Shown piece by piece: positions 44,294 to 53,292 of a DNA stretch of 64,000 nt (position 1 is its first letter; each line of letters opens with the position of its first letter). Source of the stretch: an uncultured Oscillospiraceae bacterium (GTDB taxonomy: Bacteria; Bacillota; Clostridia; Oscillospirales; Oscillospiraceae). Where the stretch lies: contig CANQMO010000003.1 of assembly GCA_947624985.1 (NCBI GenBank), positions 52,230-116,229 of the forward strand, read 5' to 3'. The position numbers and the translations under genes were made by a program. The notes below the pieces were generated by a model, which saw only the letters and a list, made by a program, of their open reading frames with translations, made no database searches and was not told the DNA's origin.

Positions 44294-46321
44294 TTATTCG
44301 GCGGCCAGCGCTTTGGCCTCCTCGATGATCTTCTGCTGGACGTTCATGGGCGTCTCGTCGTAGCGGATGAAATCCAGCGTGAAGGAGCCGCGGCCCTGGG
44401 TGATGGAGCGCAGGTCGATGGCGTAGGTGGTCATCTCCGCCATGGGGACCTCGGCCTCCACGACCTGCATGCCGTCGTGGGCGTTCATGCCCAGCACAGT
44501 GCCCCGGCGCTTGGAGGGGATGTCGCTCATGATGTCGCCCAGGTTCGCGTCGGGCACGGTGACCTTCAAAAGGCCGATGGGCTCCATGATGACGGGGTTG
44601 GCGTTGACAAGCTCCTTATAGGCCAGACCGGCGGCGGTCTTGAAGGCCATTTCGGAGGAGTCCACCGGGTGGAAGTCGCCGTCGTACAGCACGGCCTTCA
44701 GATACACCATGGGATAGCCCGCCAGCACGCCCTTCTGGCAGCACTCGCGCAGGCCCTTTTCAACGGCGGGGAAGAAGTTCTTGGGCACGCTGCCGCCGAA
44801 CACCTCCTCGGCGAAGATCATGTCCTCCTGCTCGTCCTGGGGCTCGAAGCGGATCTTCACGTCGGCGAACTGGCCGTGGCCGCCGGTCTGCTTCTTGTGG
44901 CGGCCGTGGGTGTCCAGCGTCTTGCGGATCTTCTCGCGGTAGGCCACGCGGGCGGGGCTCAGCTCCACCTCCACGCCGAACTTGCTCTTCAGCTTGGAGC
45001 ACAGCACGTCGATGTGCATATCGCCGGCGCCGGCCACCACCTGCTGGTGGGTCTCGGCGTTCAGGGTGACGGTGAAGGCCGGGTCCTCCTCGGCCAGACG
45101 GGCCAGACCCTGGGCCACCTTGTCGTCCTGGCCCTTTACCTTGGGGGCGATGGCCATCTGGTAGCAGGGGATGTCGAAGGTGATGCCGGGCAGAGCCTCC
45201 ACCGCGCCTGCGGCGCAGAGGGTGTCGCCGGTCTTGGTGTCGGTCAGCTTGCTCACCGCGCCGAAGTCGCCGCAGGCGATCTCGGTCACCTCGGTGTTCT
45301 TCTTGCCCTGCATGGTATAGATGTGGCCCAGCTTCTCCTGGGCGCCGCTGCGGGCGTTGGTCAGGGTCATGTCGGCGGTTACCTTGCCGGAGACGACCTT
45401 GAACAGGGAGAACTTGCCGAACTGGTCGGACACGGTCTTGTAGACGATGGCCCGGGCCGGCCCGTTGGGGTCGCAGGGCTTTCCGCCCTCGGCGGGAGCG
45501 GGGAACACGGAGCAGACCGCGTCCAGGAATATCTGGCTGCCCATGCCGGTAAAGGCGCTGCCGCAGTAGACCGGGCAGATACCGCCGTCGGCCACGCCGG
45601 TGCTCAGCGCGCCTGAGATCTCCTCCGGAGACAGCTCCATGGTCTCAAAGTACTTGTCCATCAGCTCCTCGCTGGTCTCGGCGGCGGATTCGGCGAGCTC
45701 CGTGTAAAGCTCATCCAGACGGCCGCTCATGGTGTCGGGCACGGGGATCTCCACGCGCTTTTTGCCGTCCATCTTATAGGCCTTGCGGGTGATCACGTCC
45801 ACGACGCCGATATACTTGTCGCCCTCCTTGATGGGGGCGGTCATAGCGCAGACGGAGTTGCCGAAGCGCTCGCGCAGGCCGTCGAAGGTCTTGTCGAAGT
45901 CAGCGTGCTCCTCGTCCAGCTTGGAGATGTAGAAGGCACGGGGCCTGCCCGCGTCGCGCAGATACTTCCAGCTTTTCTCCGCGCCTACGTTCACTCCGTC
46001 CTTGGCGGACACGCAGATGACGCCGATGTCGGCCACGCGCAGGGCCTGGTAGACCTCGCCTACGAAATCGAAAAATCCCGGCGTGTCGATCAGGTTGATC
46101 TTATAGTTGCCCCACTTCAGGTTCATGGTGGCGGCGGAGATGCTGATCTGGCGGCGGATCTCTTCCGGATCGAAGTCGCTGACGGTGTTGCCGTCGGTGA
46201 CCTTGCCCTGGCGGTCCGTCATGCCGGCGACGGATAGCAGATTCTCCGCGAAGGAGGTCTTGCCGTTGCCGCCATGGCCCAGCAGGCAGATGTTACGGAT
46301 GTTTTTCAGTTCGTAGCTCAT
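44294..46321 (-). CDS. EF-G-like GTPase (non-canonical elongation factor G)
   Basis: A 675-residue translational GTPase with all five EF-G domains. G1 is GHGGNGKTSF, G3 DTPGFFDF, and G4 SKLDEEH instead of the NKMD of main EF-G. The domain IV tip region reads RKTLDTHGRHKKQTGGHGQFADV. This matches the second, EF-G2-type paralogue of many Clostridia; its exact role (stress translation, recycling) is not known. It is not next to str-operon genes, supporting the paralogue reading. Promoter at 46381-46409. Confidence 0.9.
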   Translation of the reverse strand: MSYELKNIRNICLLGHGGNGKTSFAENLLSVAGMTDRQGKVTDGNTVSDFDPEEIRRQISISAATMNLKWGNYKINLIDTPGFFDFVGEVYQALRVADIGVICVSAKDGVNVGAEKSWKYLRDAGRPRAFYISKLDEEHADFDKTFDGLRERFGNSVCAMTAPIKEGDKYIGVVDVITRKAYKMDGKKRVEIPVPDTMSGRLDELYTELAESAAETSEELMDKYFETMELSPEEISGALSTGVADGGICPVYCGSAFTGMGSQIFLDAVCSVFPAPAEGGKPCDPNGPARAIVYKTVSDQFGKFSLFKVVSGKVTADMTLTNARSGAQEKLGHIYTMQGKKNTEVTEIACGDFGAVSKLTDTKTGDTLCAAGAVEALPGITFDIPCYQMAIAPKVKGQDDKVAQGLARLAEEDPAFTVTLNAETHQQVVAGAGDMHIDVLCSKLKSKFGVEVELSPARVAYREKIRKTLDTHGRHKKQTGGHGQFADVKIRFEPQDEQEDMIFAEEVFGGSVPKNFFPAVEKGLRECCQKGVLAGYPMVYLKAVLYDGDFHPVDSSEMAFKTAAGLAYKELVNANPVIMEPIGLLKVTVPDANLGDIMSDIPSKRRGTVLGMNAHDGMQVVEAEVPMAEMTTYAIDLRSITQGRGSFTLDFIRYDETPMNVQQKIIEEAKALAAE

Positions 46322-46380
46322 AGGTCCTCTCCTTACTAGACTATTGTATAGTTAATATTTAACGGTATTCACAAATAATC

Positions 46381-46409
46381 ATTATACACGATAGGAAAAA
46401 TATTGGCAA
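46381..46409 (-). promoter_or_regulatory. promoter of the EF-G-like gene
   Basis: Minus strand TTGCCA (46409-46404), 17-base spacer, TATAAT (46386-46381), about 60 bases before the start. Confidence 0.8.
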
Positions 46410-46433
46410 TACGCAACAGACAATTTTCTTGCC

Positions 46434-48695
46434 TCACCGGGTCTGGCCGAAGGCCAGCAGCGCCACGGGCAGCGACCACAGGAGCATGTAAGAGAGCACG
46501 TTGCCGGCGGTGGCGGTGTCGTAGGAGCCGGCGCGGAACAGCAGGAACATGGTTATCATGCCGATGACGGTGCCCACCAGGGAGATGACGGTGCCGATAC
46601 GGCAGGTGCTGTAAAGCTTCCGCCCGGACTCGGCGGCGTCCACCATGGGGCCCATGCCGGGGCGGGATAGCACCGCGGCCACAGGAGAGTTGACGCCCGC
46701 GGCGGAGGCGGCGATCCGATAGCGGTCCCGGAAGGTGGGGAAGTTGAAGTTGTCCGTGGGCATGCGGAAAAGCTGGCGGATCATCAGGGGGGTGATGTTG
46801 AAATCCCGGATGGCGAACACCGGCTGGGTCCGGCCCTGGAGCAGGGTGACGAGCGCGTCCTGAACGCTGCTGACGGGGATATATTCCAGTGTGAACACGC
46901 CCACCAGCTCGCCGCTGATGGCGGTACAGACCGCGTTGCGCACCACCATGTTCTGGGGCAGGCGGATGCCCATGAGGTTCATGAAGCCCGCCGAACCGAC
47001 CAGCACCTGCTCGCCGTTCACCCGGGCCGACAGACCGCCGCCCTCGTGGCAGCGGAATTCCTCCGCCTGAACGGTGGCGTAGCCCCGGCGGGTGATAAGC
47101 TCCGTGAACACGCCGGTCACGCCGCTGCCGGAGGCGGCCAGAAGGCTGGTAGTGCAGGCGATCACCTTGTCCACCAGCGCCCCCTCCAGAATGTTGATAC
47201 TGGAAAGCTTCATGGTCCCCGGCGGGAACAGATCGTTGTCGGAGATGACCACCCGGCGGGTCCGTCCGATGTCGGCGCAGCCGGCCCAGCCGACGATGGC
47301 GGCCCCGGAGGGCTGGAGCTTTTTGGCGGTCAGGGAATAGGGCAGAGGGAAGCTCAAAAACGCGGTGAAGGAGGCGCTCACGGACAGAAGCGCCGACAGG
47401 GTGTGCAGAAAATAGGCCCCGTGCCCGTTCAGAGACGTGACCACAGCCAGCGCCAGCGACGCCAGCAGCAGAAGCGGCGACGCGGTGGCGTACACGTCCT
47501 GACAGAGATCCGCCTGCTCGGTGCGGCGGACGATACCCTCCACCGGCCGCGCGGAGCGGCAGATATACTTGCTGCCCCGATCCGTCTCCTCCGCCGTGAC
47601 GGCGGAGGGGCTCTTGCTGAGGGCGGCCATGCGCATGGTCCGGCCCCGGGCCCGGCAGTTCAGCTGTTCGCCCCACAGCGCGCAGGTCAGCGACACGCCG
47701 CCTATCGCGCAGAAGGGCAGATGATCCCCATAGCCCGTCATGACCATGGCCGCGTCCGCGCAACTCATGATGGCCGCGAGCGTGGCCAGCGCCTCCGCTC
47801 CCGGGCGCAGGTCGAAAAGCTGCCGCAGACCGGCGGCAAGGATGTCCAGCGCCGCCATCATCAGCGTCAAAAGCAGCGCCAGCGACACGCCGGCCTGCAC
47901 GGACAGGCTCCTGCCCAGCATGCCCGCCATGGGCATTTGCAGGCAGATCCAGCTCAGGACCACACACAGGAAAAAGCACACCCGGACCCGGAAACGGAGG
48001 GGTCTGAGCTGCTGATAGTAAAATTTGGCCGCGCGTTTGGCAGACAGCTCTTCCGTCTCCCGGAACTCCACCGGATCGGGCCAATTGGCGGCCTCCGCCT
48101 TCTGCATTTGCCGCATGGCGATACGGGTGGCGGCAAAACGGATCAGCGGATCGAGAAAGCGGTCCTTGACGGAGGGCCGCTCCTCCTGGCGCATGGCGGC
48201 CTGCGCCGCGGCGCGGCGGGCCCGGAAGCCACGGCCTCCGGCGGGGCGCTCCTCATCCTCGCCGCTGTCCCCGGCATAGGGCTCCTCCGCCCCGGCGGGG
48301 GCGGGCTCCGCCTCCTCCGGCTGCGTCTGCTCCTCCGCCGCTTCGTCCGACGGCATGTGGATGTTTAGGGTGATGACGCCGTCGGGAGAGATCTGGAAAC
48401 GGGGCTTCTGGGGCGTCTCCCCGGGGGCGGGCTCCGGCGCGGCGTGGCGCCGTTCGTCCGCTTCAAAGTCGATCTCCGGGGCCTGACGGCTGCGGCTGAG
48501 CGTCTCGCCCAGCGCCTCCATGACGATCTGCCGGGAGCGCTGGGCTATGGCCTCGGCGGACCGGACAGGCTGTTCGGGATCGGGCTGCCCGGACGGCGCG
48601 GCGCCGGCGGACCGCTGGCGGTACGCATCCAGGAACGTATCGACGGAGTATTCCCCGAAGTCCGGCAGAAGGTTGTCCAGATACCGCTCACTCAT
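46434..48695 (-). CDS. degenerate P-type ATPase-like membrane protein
   Basis: A 753-residue protein. Residues 1-230 are acidic and low-complexity. From about 235 on, several membrane helices and a soluble part follow the order of a P1B-type metal ATPase: SFPLPYSLTAKKL at the place of the CPC helix, then GAAIVGWAGCADIGRTRRVVIS, then DNDLFPPGT where DKTGTLT should be (Asp486 kept, KTGT lost), a GLSARVNGEQVLVGSAGFM nucleotide-domain-like segment, and two C-terminal helices. The A-domain TGE and the hinge GDGxND are missing. So it likely kept the fold but not ATP-driven transport. It overlaps rlmB by 8 bases. Confidence 0.7.
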   Translation of the reverse strand: MSERYLDNLLPDFGEYSVDTFLDAYRQRSAGAAPSGQPDPEQPVRSAEAIAQRSRQIVMEALGETLSRSRQAPEIDFEADERRHAAPEPAPGETPQKPRFQISPDGVITLNIHMPSDEAAEEQTQPEEAEPAPAGAEEPYAGDSGEDEERPAGGRGFRARRAAAQAAMRQEERPSVKDRFLDPLIRFAATRIAMRQMQKAEAANWPDPVEFRETEELSAKRAAKFYYQQLRPLRFRVRVCFFLCVVLSWICLQMPMAGMLGRSLSVQAGVSLALLLTLMMAALDILAAGLRQLFDLRPGAEALATLAAIMSCADAAMVMTGYGDHLPFCAIGGVSLTCALWGEQLNCRARGRTMRMAALSKSPSAVTAEETDRGSKYICRSARPVEGIVRRTEQADLCQDVYATASPLLLLASLALAVVTSLNGHGAYFLHTLSALLSVSASFTAFLSFPLPYSLTAKKLQPSGAAIVGWAGCADIGRTRRVVISDNDLFPPGTMKLSSINILEGALVDKVIACTTSLLAASGSGVTGVFTELITRRGYATVQAEEFRCHEGGGLSARVNGEQVLVGSAGFMNLMGIRLPQNMVVRNAVCTAISGELVGVFTLEYIPVSSVQDALVTLLQGRTQPVFAIRDFNITPLMIRQLFRMPTDNFNFPTFRDRYRIAASAAGVNSPVAAVLSRPGMGPMVDAAESGRKLYSTCRIGTVISLVGTVIGMITMFLLFRAGSYDTATAGNVLSYMLLWSLPVALLAFGQTR

Positions 48696-49434
48696 GGCGC
48701 TGTCTCACGATCTCGTACAAAAGGACGGCCGCCGCCGCGGAGGCGTTCAGGGAATTGACTTTGCCCATGAGGGGGATGTCCATCACGAAGTCGCAGCTCT
48801 CCCGCACCAGACGGCTCATACCGGCGCCCTCGGAGCCGATCACAAGGCAGATGGGACCTTTCATCCCGGTCTTCCAGAGGGGGCTGCCGCCACCGGCCTC
48901 CGCGCCGTAGATCCATATGCCGCGCTTTTTCATGGCCTGCAAGGCGGCGGTCAGGTTCGGCACCCGGGCGATGAGCATGTGCTCGGCGGCCCCGGCGCTG
49001 GCCTTGTCCGCGGCGGCGGTGAGCCCGGCGCTGCGGTGCTTGGCTATCACGACGCCGTGGGCGCCGGCGCACTCCGCGCAGCGGATGACGGCCCCCAGGT
49101 TCCTGGGGTCCTCCAGCCCGTCGCAGACCACGATAAAGGGGTCCTGGCCAAGGGCCTCCGCCCGGGCGAAGATGTCCTCCAGGGCGCAGTATTCCCTGGC
49201 GGCGGCTACGGCGATAACGCCCTGGTGGGCGTGGGTACGGCTCATGGCGTCCAGCTTCCGCCGGTCGCACTCCGTCACCACCGCCCCGGCGCTCTTCGCG
49301 CTGGAGGCGATGAAGGCCAGGGCCTTGTCCGTGCTGCCCCGGACCAGAAAGACCTTGTCGATGGGCCGCCCGGCGCGGATGGCCTCGGTGACCGCGTTTT
49401 TTCCCTCTATTATGTTTTCTTCTGACATATTCAT
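48688..49434 (-). CDS. rlmB: 23S rRNA 2'-O-ribose methyltransferase, SpoU/TrmH family
   Basis: A 248-residue SPOUT methyltransferase. The N-terminal substrate domain (IIEGKNAVTEAIRAGRPIDKVFL) is followed by the knot motifs VCDGLEDPRNLGAVIRCAEC, ICLVIGSEGAGMSRLV and DIPLMGKVNSLNASAAAAVLLYE. By family it methylates G2251-type positions in 23S rRNA. The next gene on the same strand (the P-type-like protein) overlaps its end, suggesting co-expression. Whether RlmB or another TrmH member cannot be fixed. Confidence 0.92.
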   Translation of the reverse strand: MNMSEENIIEGKNAVTEAIRAGRPIDKVFLVRGSTDKALAFIASSAKSAGAVVTECDRRKLDAMSRTHAHQGVIAVAAAREYCALEDIFARAEALGQDPFIVVCDGLEDPRNLGAVIRCAECAGAHGVVIAKHRSAGLTAAADKASAGAAEHMLIARVPNLTAALQAMKKRGIWIYGAEAGGGSPLWKTGMKGPICLVIGSEGAGMSRLVRESCDFVMDIPLMGKVNSLNASAAAAVLLYEIVRQRHE

Positions 49435-49579
49435 ACAGACTGTACTATATCACAAACATTTCTGATTTGGAAGACATAAAATCGCGTTTGCCAAAAAATG
49501 CACGTGCCGGAGAAGGGCATAAGAAATTTATGTGGACTTTGACGGTAAAAAAGGGTATGATTGGAAAGAGGTGAGGTAA

Positions 49580-50452
49580 TTGAGGTCGCTCAATCGAAAA
49601 ATAGACCGGTTCTGTCTGGACCATCCCCGGTTCGGCGTGCCCCGGCTGATGACGTTCATCGTCATCGGCAAGATCATCGTGTGGCTGTTCTGCCAGATGG
49701 ACAGGACCAACACGCTGGTGGGGATGCTGTATTTCCATCCGGCCCTGTTTTGCCATGGACAGGTCTGGCGGCTGGTCACCTTCGCGCTGGTGCCGGACTC
49801 TTATTCCATCCTGTGGTTCGCCATCGCGCTTTATTTCTATTATTTCATCGGCAACAGCCTGGAGCAGGCGTGGGGCCCGGGCAAGTTCACCATCTACTAC
49901 CTGAGCGGCATCCTGTTCACGGCGCTGTATTCGCTGATCTACTATTGGATCAGCGGCGTGTCGCTGCTGGTCAGCTCGTCGTACCTGAATCTGTCGCTGT
50001 TTTTTGCCTTTGCCACGCTGTGGCCGGACCAGCGGGTGCTGCTGTTCTTCTTCATCCCGGTGAAGATCAAGTGGCTGGCCTGGCTGGACGCGGCGATGTT
50101 CGCCATTTCCGTGGTACAGTATATCCTGGCGGGCCGGATCGGCCTGGCGCTGGTGCCGGTGGTGGCGGTGGCCAATTACCTGCTGTATTGCGGCCAGTGG
50201 CTTTTTGACTTTCTGCGCCCGTCCTCCGTGGGCGGCAGGGCCCGGCAGAAGGTCAGGACCATCCGTTTCAAGCAGGCGGCCCAGAAGGTCCAACAGCAGC
50301 AGAAGGCCCAGGGATATACCCGTAAGTGCGCCGTCTGCGGCCGGACGGACCGGGATCACCCGGAGCTGGAATTCCGCTATTGCAGCCGCTGCGCGGGATA
50401 CCACTGCTTCTGCCAGGACCACATCAACGATCACATCCACTTTACCGAATGA
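49580..50452 (+). CDS. rhomboid/derlin-like membrane protein with C-terminal zinc-binding domain
   Basis: A 290-residue protein with about six membrane helices. The first loop has the conserved WR of rhomboid/derlin folds (QVWRLVTF, W63-R64), and the helix pattern matches. The catalytic GxSG of active rhomboids is replaced by SSSYLNLSLFF and the catalytic His helix has no His, so proteolysis is unlikely. The last 43 residues hold paired cysteines and histidines (CAVCGR, YCSRC, HCFCQDHINDHIHF), a zinc-binding fold. The start is TTG 49580 after GAGGTGAGG. The PQQ-propeller gene follows 22 bases later. Confidence 0.7.
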   Translation: MRSLNRKIDRFCLDHPRFGVPRLMTFIVIGKIIVWLFCQMDRTNTLVGMLYFHPALFCHGQVWRLVTFALVPDSYSILWFAIALYFYYFIGNSLEQAWGPGKFTIYYLSGILFTALYSLIYYWISGVSLLVSSSYLNLSLFFAFATLWPDQRVLLFFFIPVKIKWLAWLDAAMFAISVVQYILAGRIGLALVPVVAVANYLLYCGQWLFDFLRPSSVGGRARQKVRTIRFKQAAQKVQQQQKAQGYTRKCAVCGRTDRDHPELEFRYCSRCAGYHCFCQDHINDHIHFTE

Positions 50453-50474
50453 CGGAGAAATGAAGGGATAGGGA

Positions 50475-52187
50475 TTGAGTCGGAGAAAGGCGAAAAAAAG
50501 ACTGCTGGGCTGCGTAGTGCTGGCGGCTCTTTTGGTGTGCCTTGTGCTGCTGATCCTCGGGGTCAGGGGCGCCATCACCAGAGATACGGTGGCGGCGGGC
50601 CTTTTCCGGGGCGTATCGCCCACCATGGCCCCCACCGCCACGCCCGAGCCCACCGCCACGCCCGAGCCCACGGCCCTGCCGGACTTTGTGCCGGAGCGCC
50701 GGGCCTCCGCCAATATCACCGGCACCGCCTATATGGTCCACGGCCAGGAAAAGACCGCCTATCAGGCCGACGCGGAGCATACCATCGACTTTGCCGGGCC
50801 CGATGATTATACCCGGATGGAGGGTATCGTCACCTTCCGGGGCAACAATTTCCGCAACACCTCAAGCTATGGCGCTGCCGAACTGAACGCCGTGGCTTTC
50901 GGCGATCACTGGACGGTAAAGACCGGCGGTATGAGCGGCGGCGGGTCCTACTGGGGCGGCAGCGGCTGGACGGGGCAGCCTCTGGTGGTCCGCTGGCCGG
51001 CGGAGACGAAAAAGGTCATGGATATGTACGACTGGGCCAGAGAAAAAGAGGATCTGGTGGAGGTCATATACGCCACCCTGGCGGGCCGGGTCTTCTTCAT
51101 CGATCTGGAGACGGGCGAGCCCACCCGGGACAGCCTGTACCTGGGCTACCCCTTCAAGGGGGCCGGGTCTCTGGACCCCCGGGGCTATCCGCTCATGTAT
51201 CTGGGCGGCGGCGTATCGGGAGAGGGAACGCCCCGGATCATGGTGGTGAGCCTGATCGACGGGCAGGTGCTGTACACCACCGGCAATGGGGACGATTTCG
51301 CTCCCCGCAGCTGGAGCGCCTGGGACAGTTCCCCTCTGGTGGACGCCGAGACGGACCAGCTCATCTACCCCGGGGAGAACGGCGTGCTGTATCTCATCGA
51401 CCTGAACAGCCGCTATGACCCCGAGGCCGGGACCGTCTCCGTGGACCCGCAGGAGGTGAAGTTCACATACACCTCCAAGACGGGTGAGGAATACTATTAC
51501 GGCATGGAGGACAGCGCCATCGCCTGGCGGGGGCACCTGTTCATCGCGGACAACGGGGCCAGCTTCCTGTGTATCGACCTGAACACCTTGCAGATCGAGT
51601 GGCGCTTCGACTGTCTGGACGACACCAACTGCACCGGTGTGCTGGAGGTGGACGAGACGGGCCACCCCTATATCTACATGAGCACCTCCTTCCACAACGG
51701 CTGGCGAAGCTACACCACGGCGGAGATACCGGTCTGGAAGATCGACGCGGTCAACGGCACGGAGGTCTGGCACCACAGCTATGAGTGCCACTCCGTTACC
51801 GACCTGTCCGGGGGCGTGCAGGGGTCCCTGTCTCTGGGGACCGGTCCGCTGGAGGGGATAGTGTATGTGTCCATGGCCCGGTACCCGGATCTGGAGAACG
51901 GCTGCCTGCTGGCGCTGGACGCCGATACCGGCGAGGAGCTCTGGACCTACCGCTCTGACAGCTACTCCTGGTCCACCCCCGTCACCTTCTACGACACCGA
52001 CGGAAACGGCTATGTGCTGTACACCAGCTGTATCAAGGGCGTCATGCACCTGATCGACGGCCTCACCGGCAAGGTCTGCGACACGTTCGGATTCGACTGC
52101 ACCATGGAGGCCACCCCGGTGGTCTACAACAACACCGTGGTCATCGGCACCCGGGGCGAGCAGATATACGGCATAACGCTGGAATGA
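50475..52187 (+). CDS. membrane-anchored PQQ-like beta-propeller protein
   Basis: A 570-residue protein: N-terminal membrane helix (about 9-31), a TPEPTATPEPT linker, then a beta-propeller built of repeated strands such as GRVFFIDLETGEP, GVLYLIDLNSRYD, ASFLCIDLNTLQIEWRF and CLLALDADTGEELWTY, which are PQQ-dehydrogenase/BamB-type blades. No PQQ-binding or enzyme residues are recognisable, so it is probably a binding or scaffold protein outside the membrane. The start is TTG 50475 after AGGGATAGGG. It shares a transcript with the rhomboid-like gene. Confidence 0.8.
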   Translation: MSRRKAKKRLLGCVVLAALLVCLVLLILGVRGAITRDTVAAGLFRGVSPTMAPTATPEPTATPEPTALPDFVPERRASANITGTAYMVHGQEKTAYQADAEHTIDFAGPDDYTRMEGIVTFRGNNFRNTSSYGAAELNAVAFGDHWTVKTGGMSGGGSYWGGSGWTGQPLVVRWPAETKKVMDMYDWAREKEDLVEVIYATLAGRVFFIDLETGEPTRDSLYLGYPFKGAGSLDPRGYPLMYLGGGVSGEGTPRIMVVSLIDGQVLYTTGNGDDFAPRSWSAWDSSPLVDAETDQLIYPGENGVLYLIDLNSRYDPEAGTVSVDPQEVKFTYTSKTGEEYYYGMEDSAIAWRGHLFIADNGASFLCIDLNTLQIEWRFDCLDDTNCTGVLEVDETGHPYIYMSTSFHNGWRSYTTAEIPVWKIDAVNGTEVWHHSYECHSVTDLSGGVQGSLSLGTGPLEGIVYVSMARYPDLENGCLLALDADTGEELWTYRSDSYSWSTPVTFYDTDGNGYVLYTSCIKGVMHLIDGLTGKVCDTFGFDCTMEATPVVYNNTVVIGTRGEQIYGITLE

Positions 52188-52208
52188 CCCTTTAGGGGAT
52201 GATGATAA

Positions 52209-52246
52209 GGCAAAGCCGCCGGACGCGTGCGTCCGGCGGCTTTGCC
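52209..52246. terminator. long perfect hairpin between convergent genes
   Basis: An 18-bp perfect stem, GGCAAAGCCGCCGGACGC paired across a GT loop, with GATAAG/CTTATC flanks extending it. It lacks a T tail but lies between the PQQ gene (+) and the dehydrogenase (-). Confidence 0.65.
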
Positions 52247-52254
52247 GTGCGGTC

Positions 52255-53220
52255 TTATCCGTTCACGACGTGGACGGGGGACCCGGCCAGGAAGGCGCGG
52301 AGATTCTCCACGGCGATGTCCATGAGCCGCTGGCGGCTCTCCCGGGAGGCCCAGGAGATGTGGGGTGTGATGAAGCAGTTCGGCGCGTGCAGAAGGGGAT
52401 CGTCCGGGCGGATGGGCTCGTCGGATACCACGTCCAGTCCGGCGGCGTAGACCTTGCTGGTGCGCAGCGCCTGCGCCAGCGCCTGATTGTCGATGAGCGG
52501 GCCCCGGGCGTTGTTCAGGATGATGACCCCGTCTTTCATCTTGCCGATCGTCTCGGCGTTGATGATACCCCGGGTGGAGGGGAACAGGGGGCAGTGGAGG
52601 GTGATCACGTCGGAGCGGGCGAAGAGCTCATCCAGCGCCGCGTAGCGGCAGCCCTCGCTCTCCAGCGACCGCTGGGGGTGGCCGCTGTTGAACAGGATGT
52701 CCATGCCCAGGGCCCGGGCGATCCGGGCGGTGGCCTGGCCGATACTGCCGAAGCCGATCACGCCCATGGTCTTGCCGGCAAGCTCCATGAGCGGCCAGTC
52801 CCAGAAGCACCACTGGCCGCATTCGGACCAGCGTCCGGCGTGGACGGCGGCGTCGTGCTGGCCCACCCGGCAGCATATCTCCAGCAGCATGGCGATGGCG
52901 AACTGGGCCACCGCGTCGGTGCCGTAGCCGGGGGTGTTCGTGACGGGGATGCCCCGCCGTCCGGCGGCGGCGACGTCCACCACATTGTAGCCTGTGGCGA
53001 GCACGCCGATGTAGCGCAGGGCCGGCGCGGCCTCGATGACGCCCGCCCGCAGGGGCGTCTTATTGGTGAGCACCGCCTCCGCGTCTCCGATCCGGGCCAG
53101 GATCTCGGCGTCATCGTCGGCCGTCCGGTCATAGACGGTCAGCGCGCCGAGGGCCTCAAAGCCCTCCCAGGACAGGTCACCGGGGTTTTCTATGGCGCCG
53201 TCCAGTACGACGATCTTCAT
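52255..53220 (-). CDS. D-isomer-specific 2-hydroxyacid dehydrogenase
   Basis: NAD(P)H-dependent reductase of 321 residues, closest in pattern to glycerate/hydroxypyruvate reductases. The Rossmann loop is MGVIGFGSIGQATARIA; catalytic Arg lies in NNARGPLI, Glu in VVSDEPIRPDDPLL, and His in FITPHISWAS. The SRESRQRLMDIAVENL tail is family-typical. The substrate is not determined. It follows fakA on the same strand after a hairpin (53244-53276). Confidence 0.9.
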   Translation of the reverse strand: MKIVVLDGAIENPGDLSWEGFEALGALTVYDRTADDDAEILARIGDAEAVLTNKTPLRAGVIEAAPALRYIGVLATGYNVVDVAAAGRRGIPVTNTPGYGTDAVAQFAIAMLLEICCRVGQHDAAVHAGRWSECGQWCFWDWPLMELAGKTMGVIGFGSIGQATARIARALGMDILFNSGHPQRSLESEGCRYAALDELFARSDVITLHCPLFPSTRGIINAETIGKMKDGVIILNNARGPLIDNQALAQALRTSKVYAAGLDVVSDEPIRPDDPLLHAPNCFITPHISWASRESRQRLMDIAVENLRAFLAGSPVHVVNG

Positions 53221-53243
53221 TTTTTCTCCTCCTTAAAACGGCA

Positions 53244-53276
53244 TTCGCCGGAGCAGGCCCAGGCCGCTCCGGCGAA
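53244..53276 (-). terminator. hairpin between fakA and the dehydrogenase
   Basis: TTCGCCGGAGC/GCTCCGGCGAA 11-bp stem with an 11-base loop; on the minus strand a CCGTTTT tail follows. It may partly terminate fakA transcripts. Confidence 0.6.
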
Positions 53277-53292
53277 GATCATGGAGCGGTGT

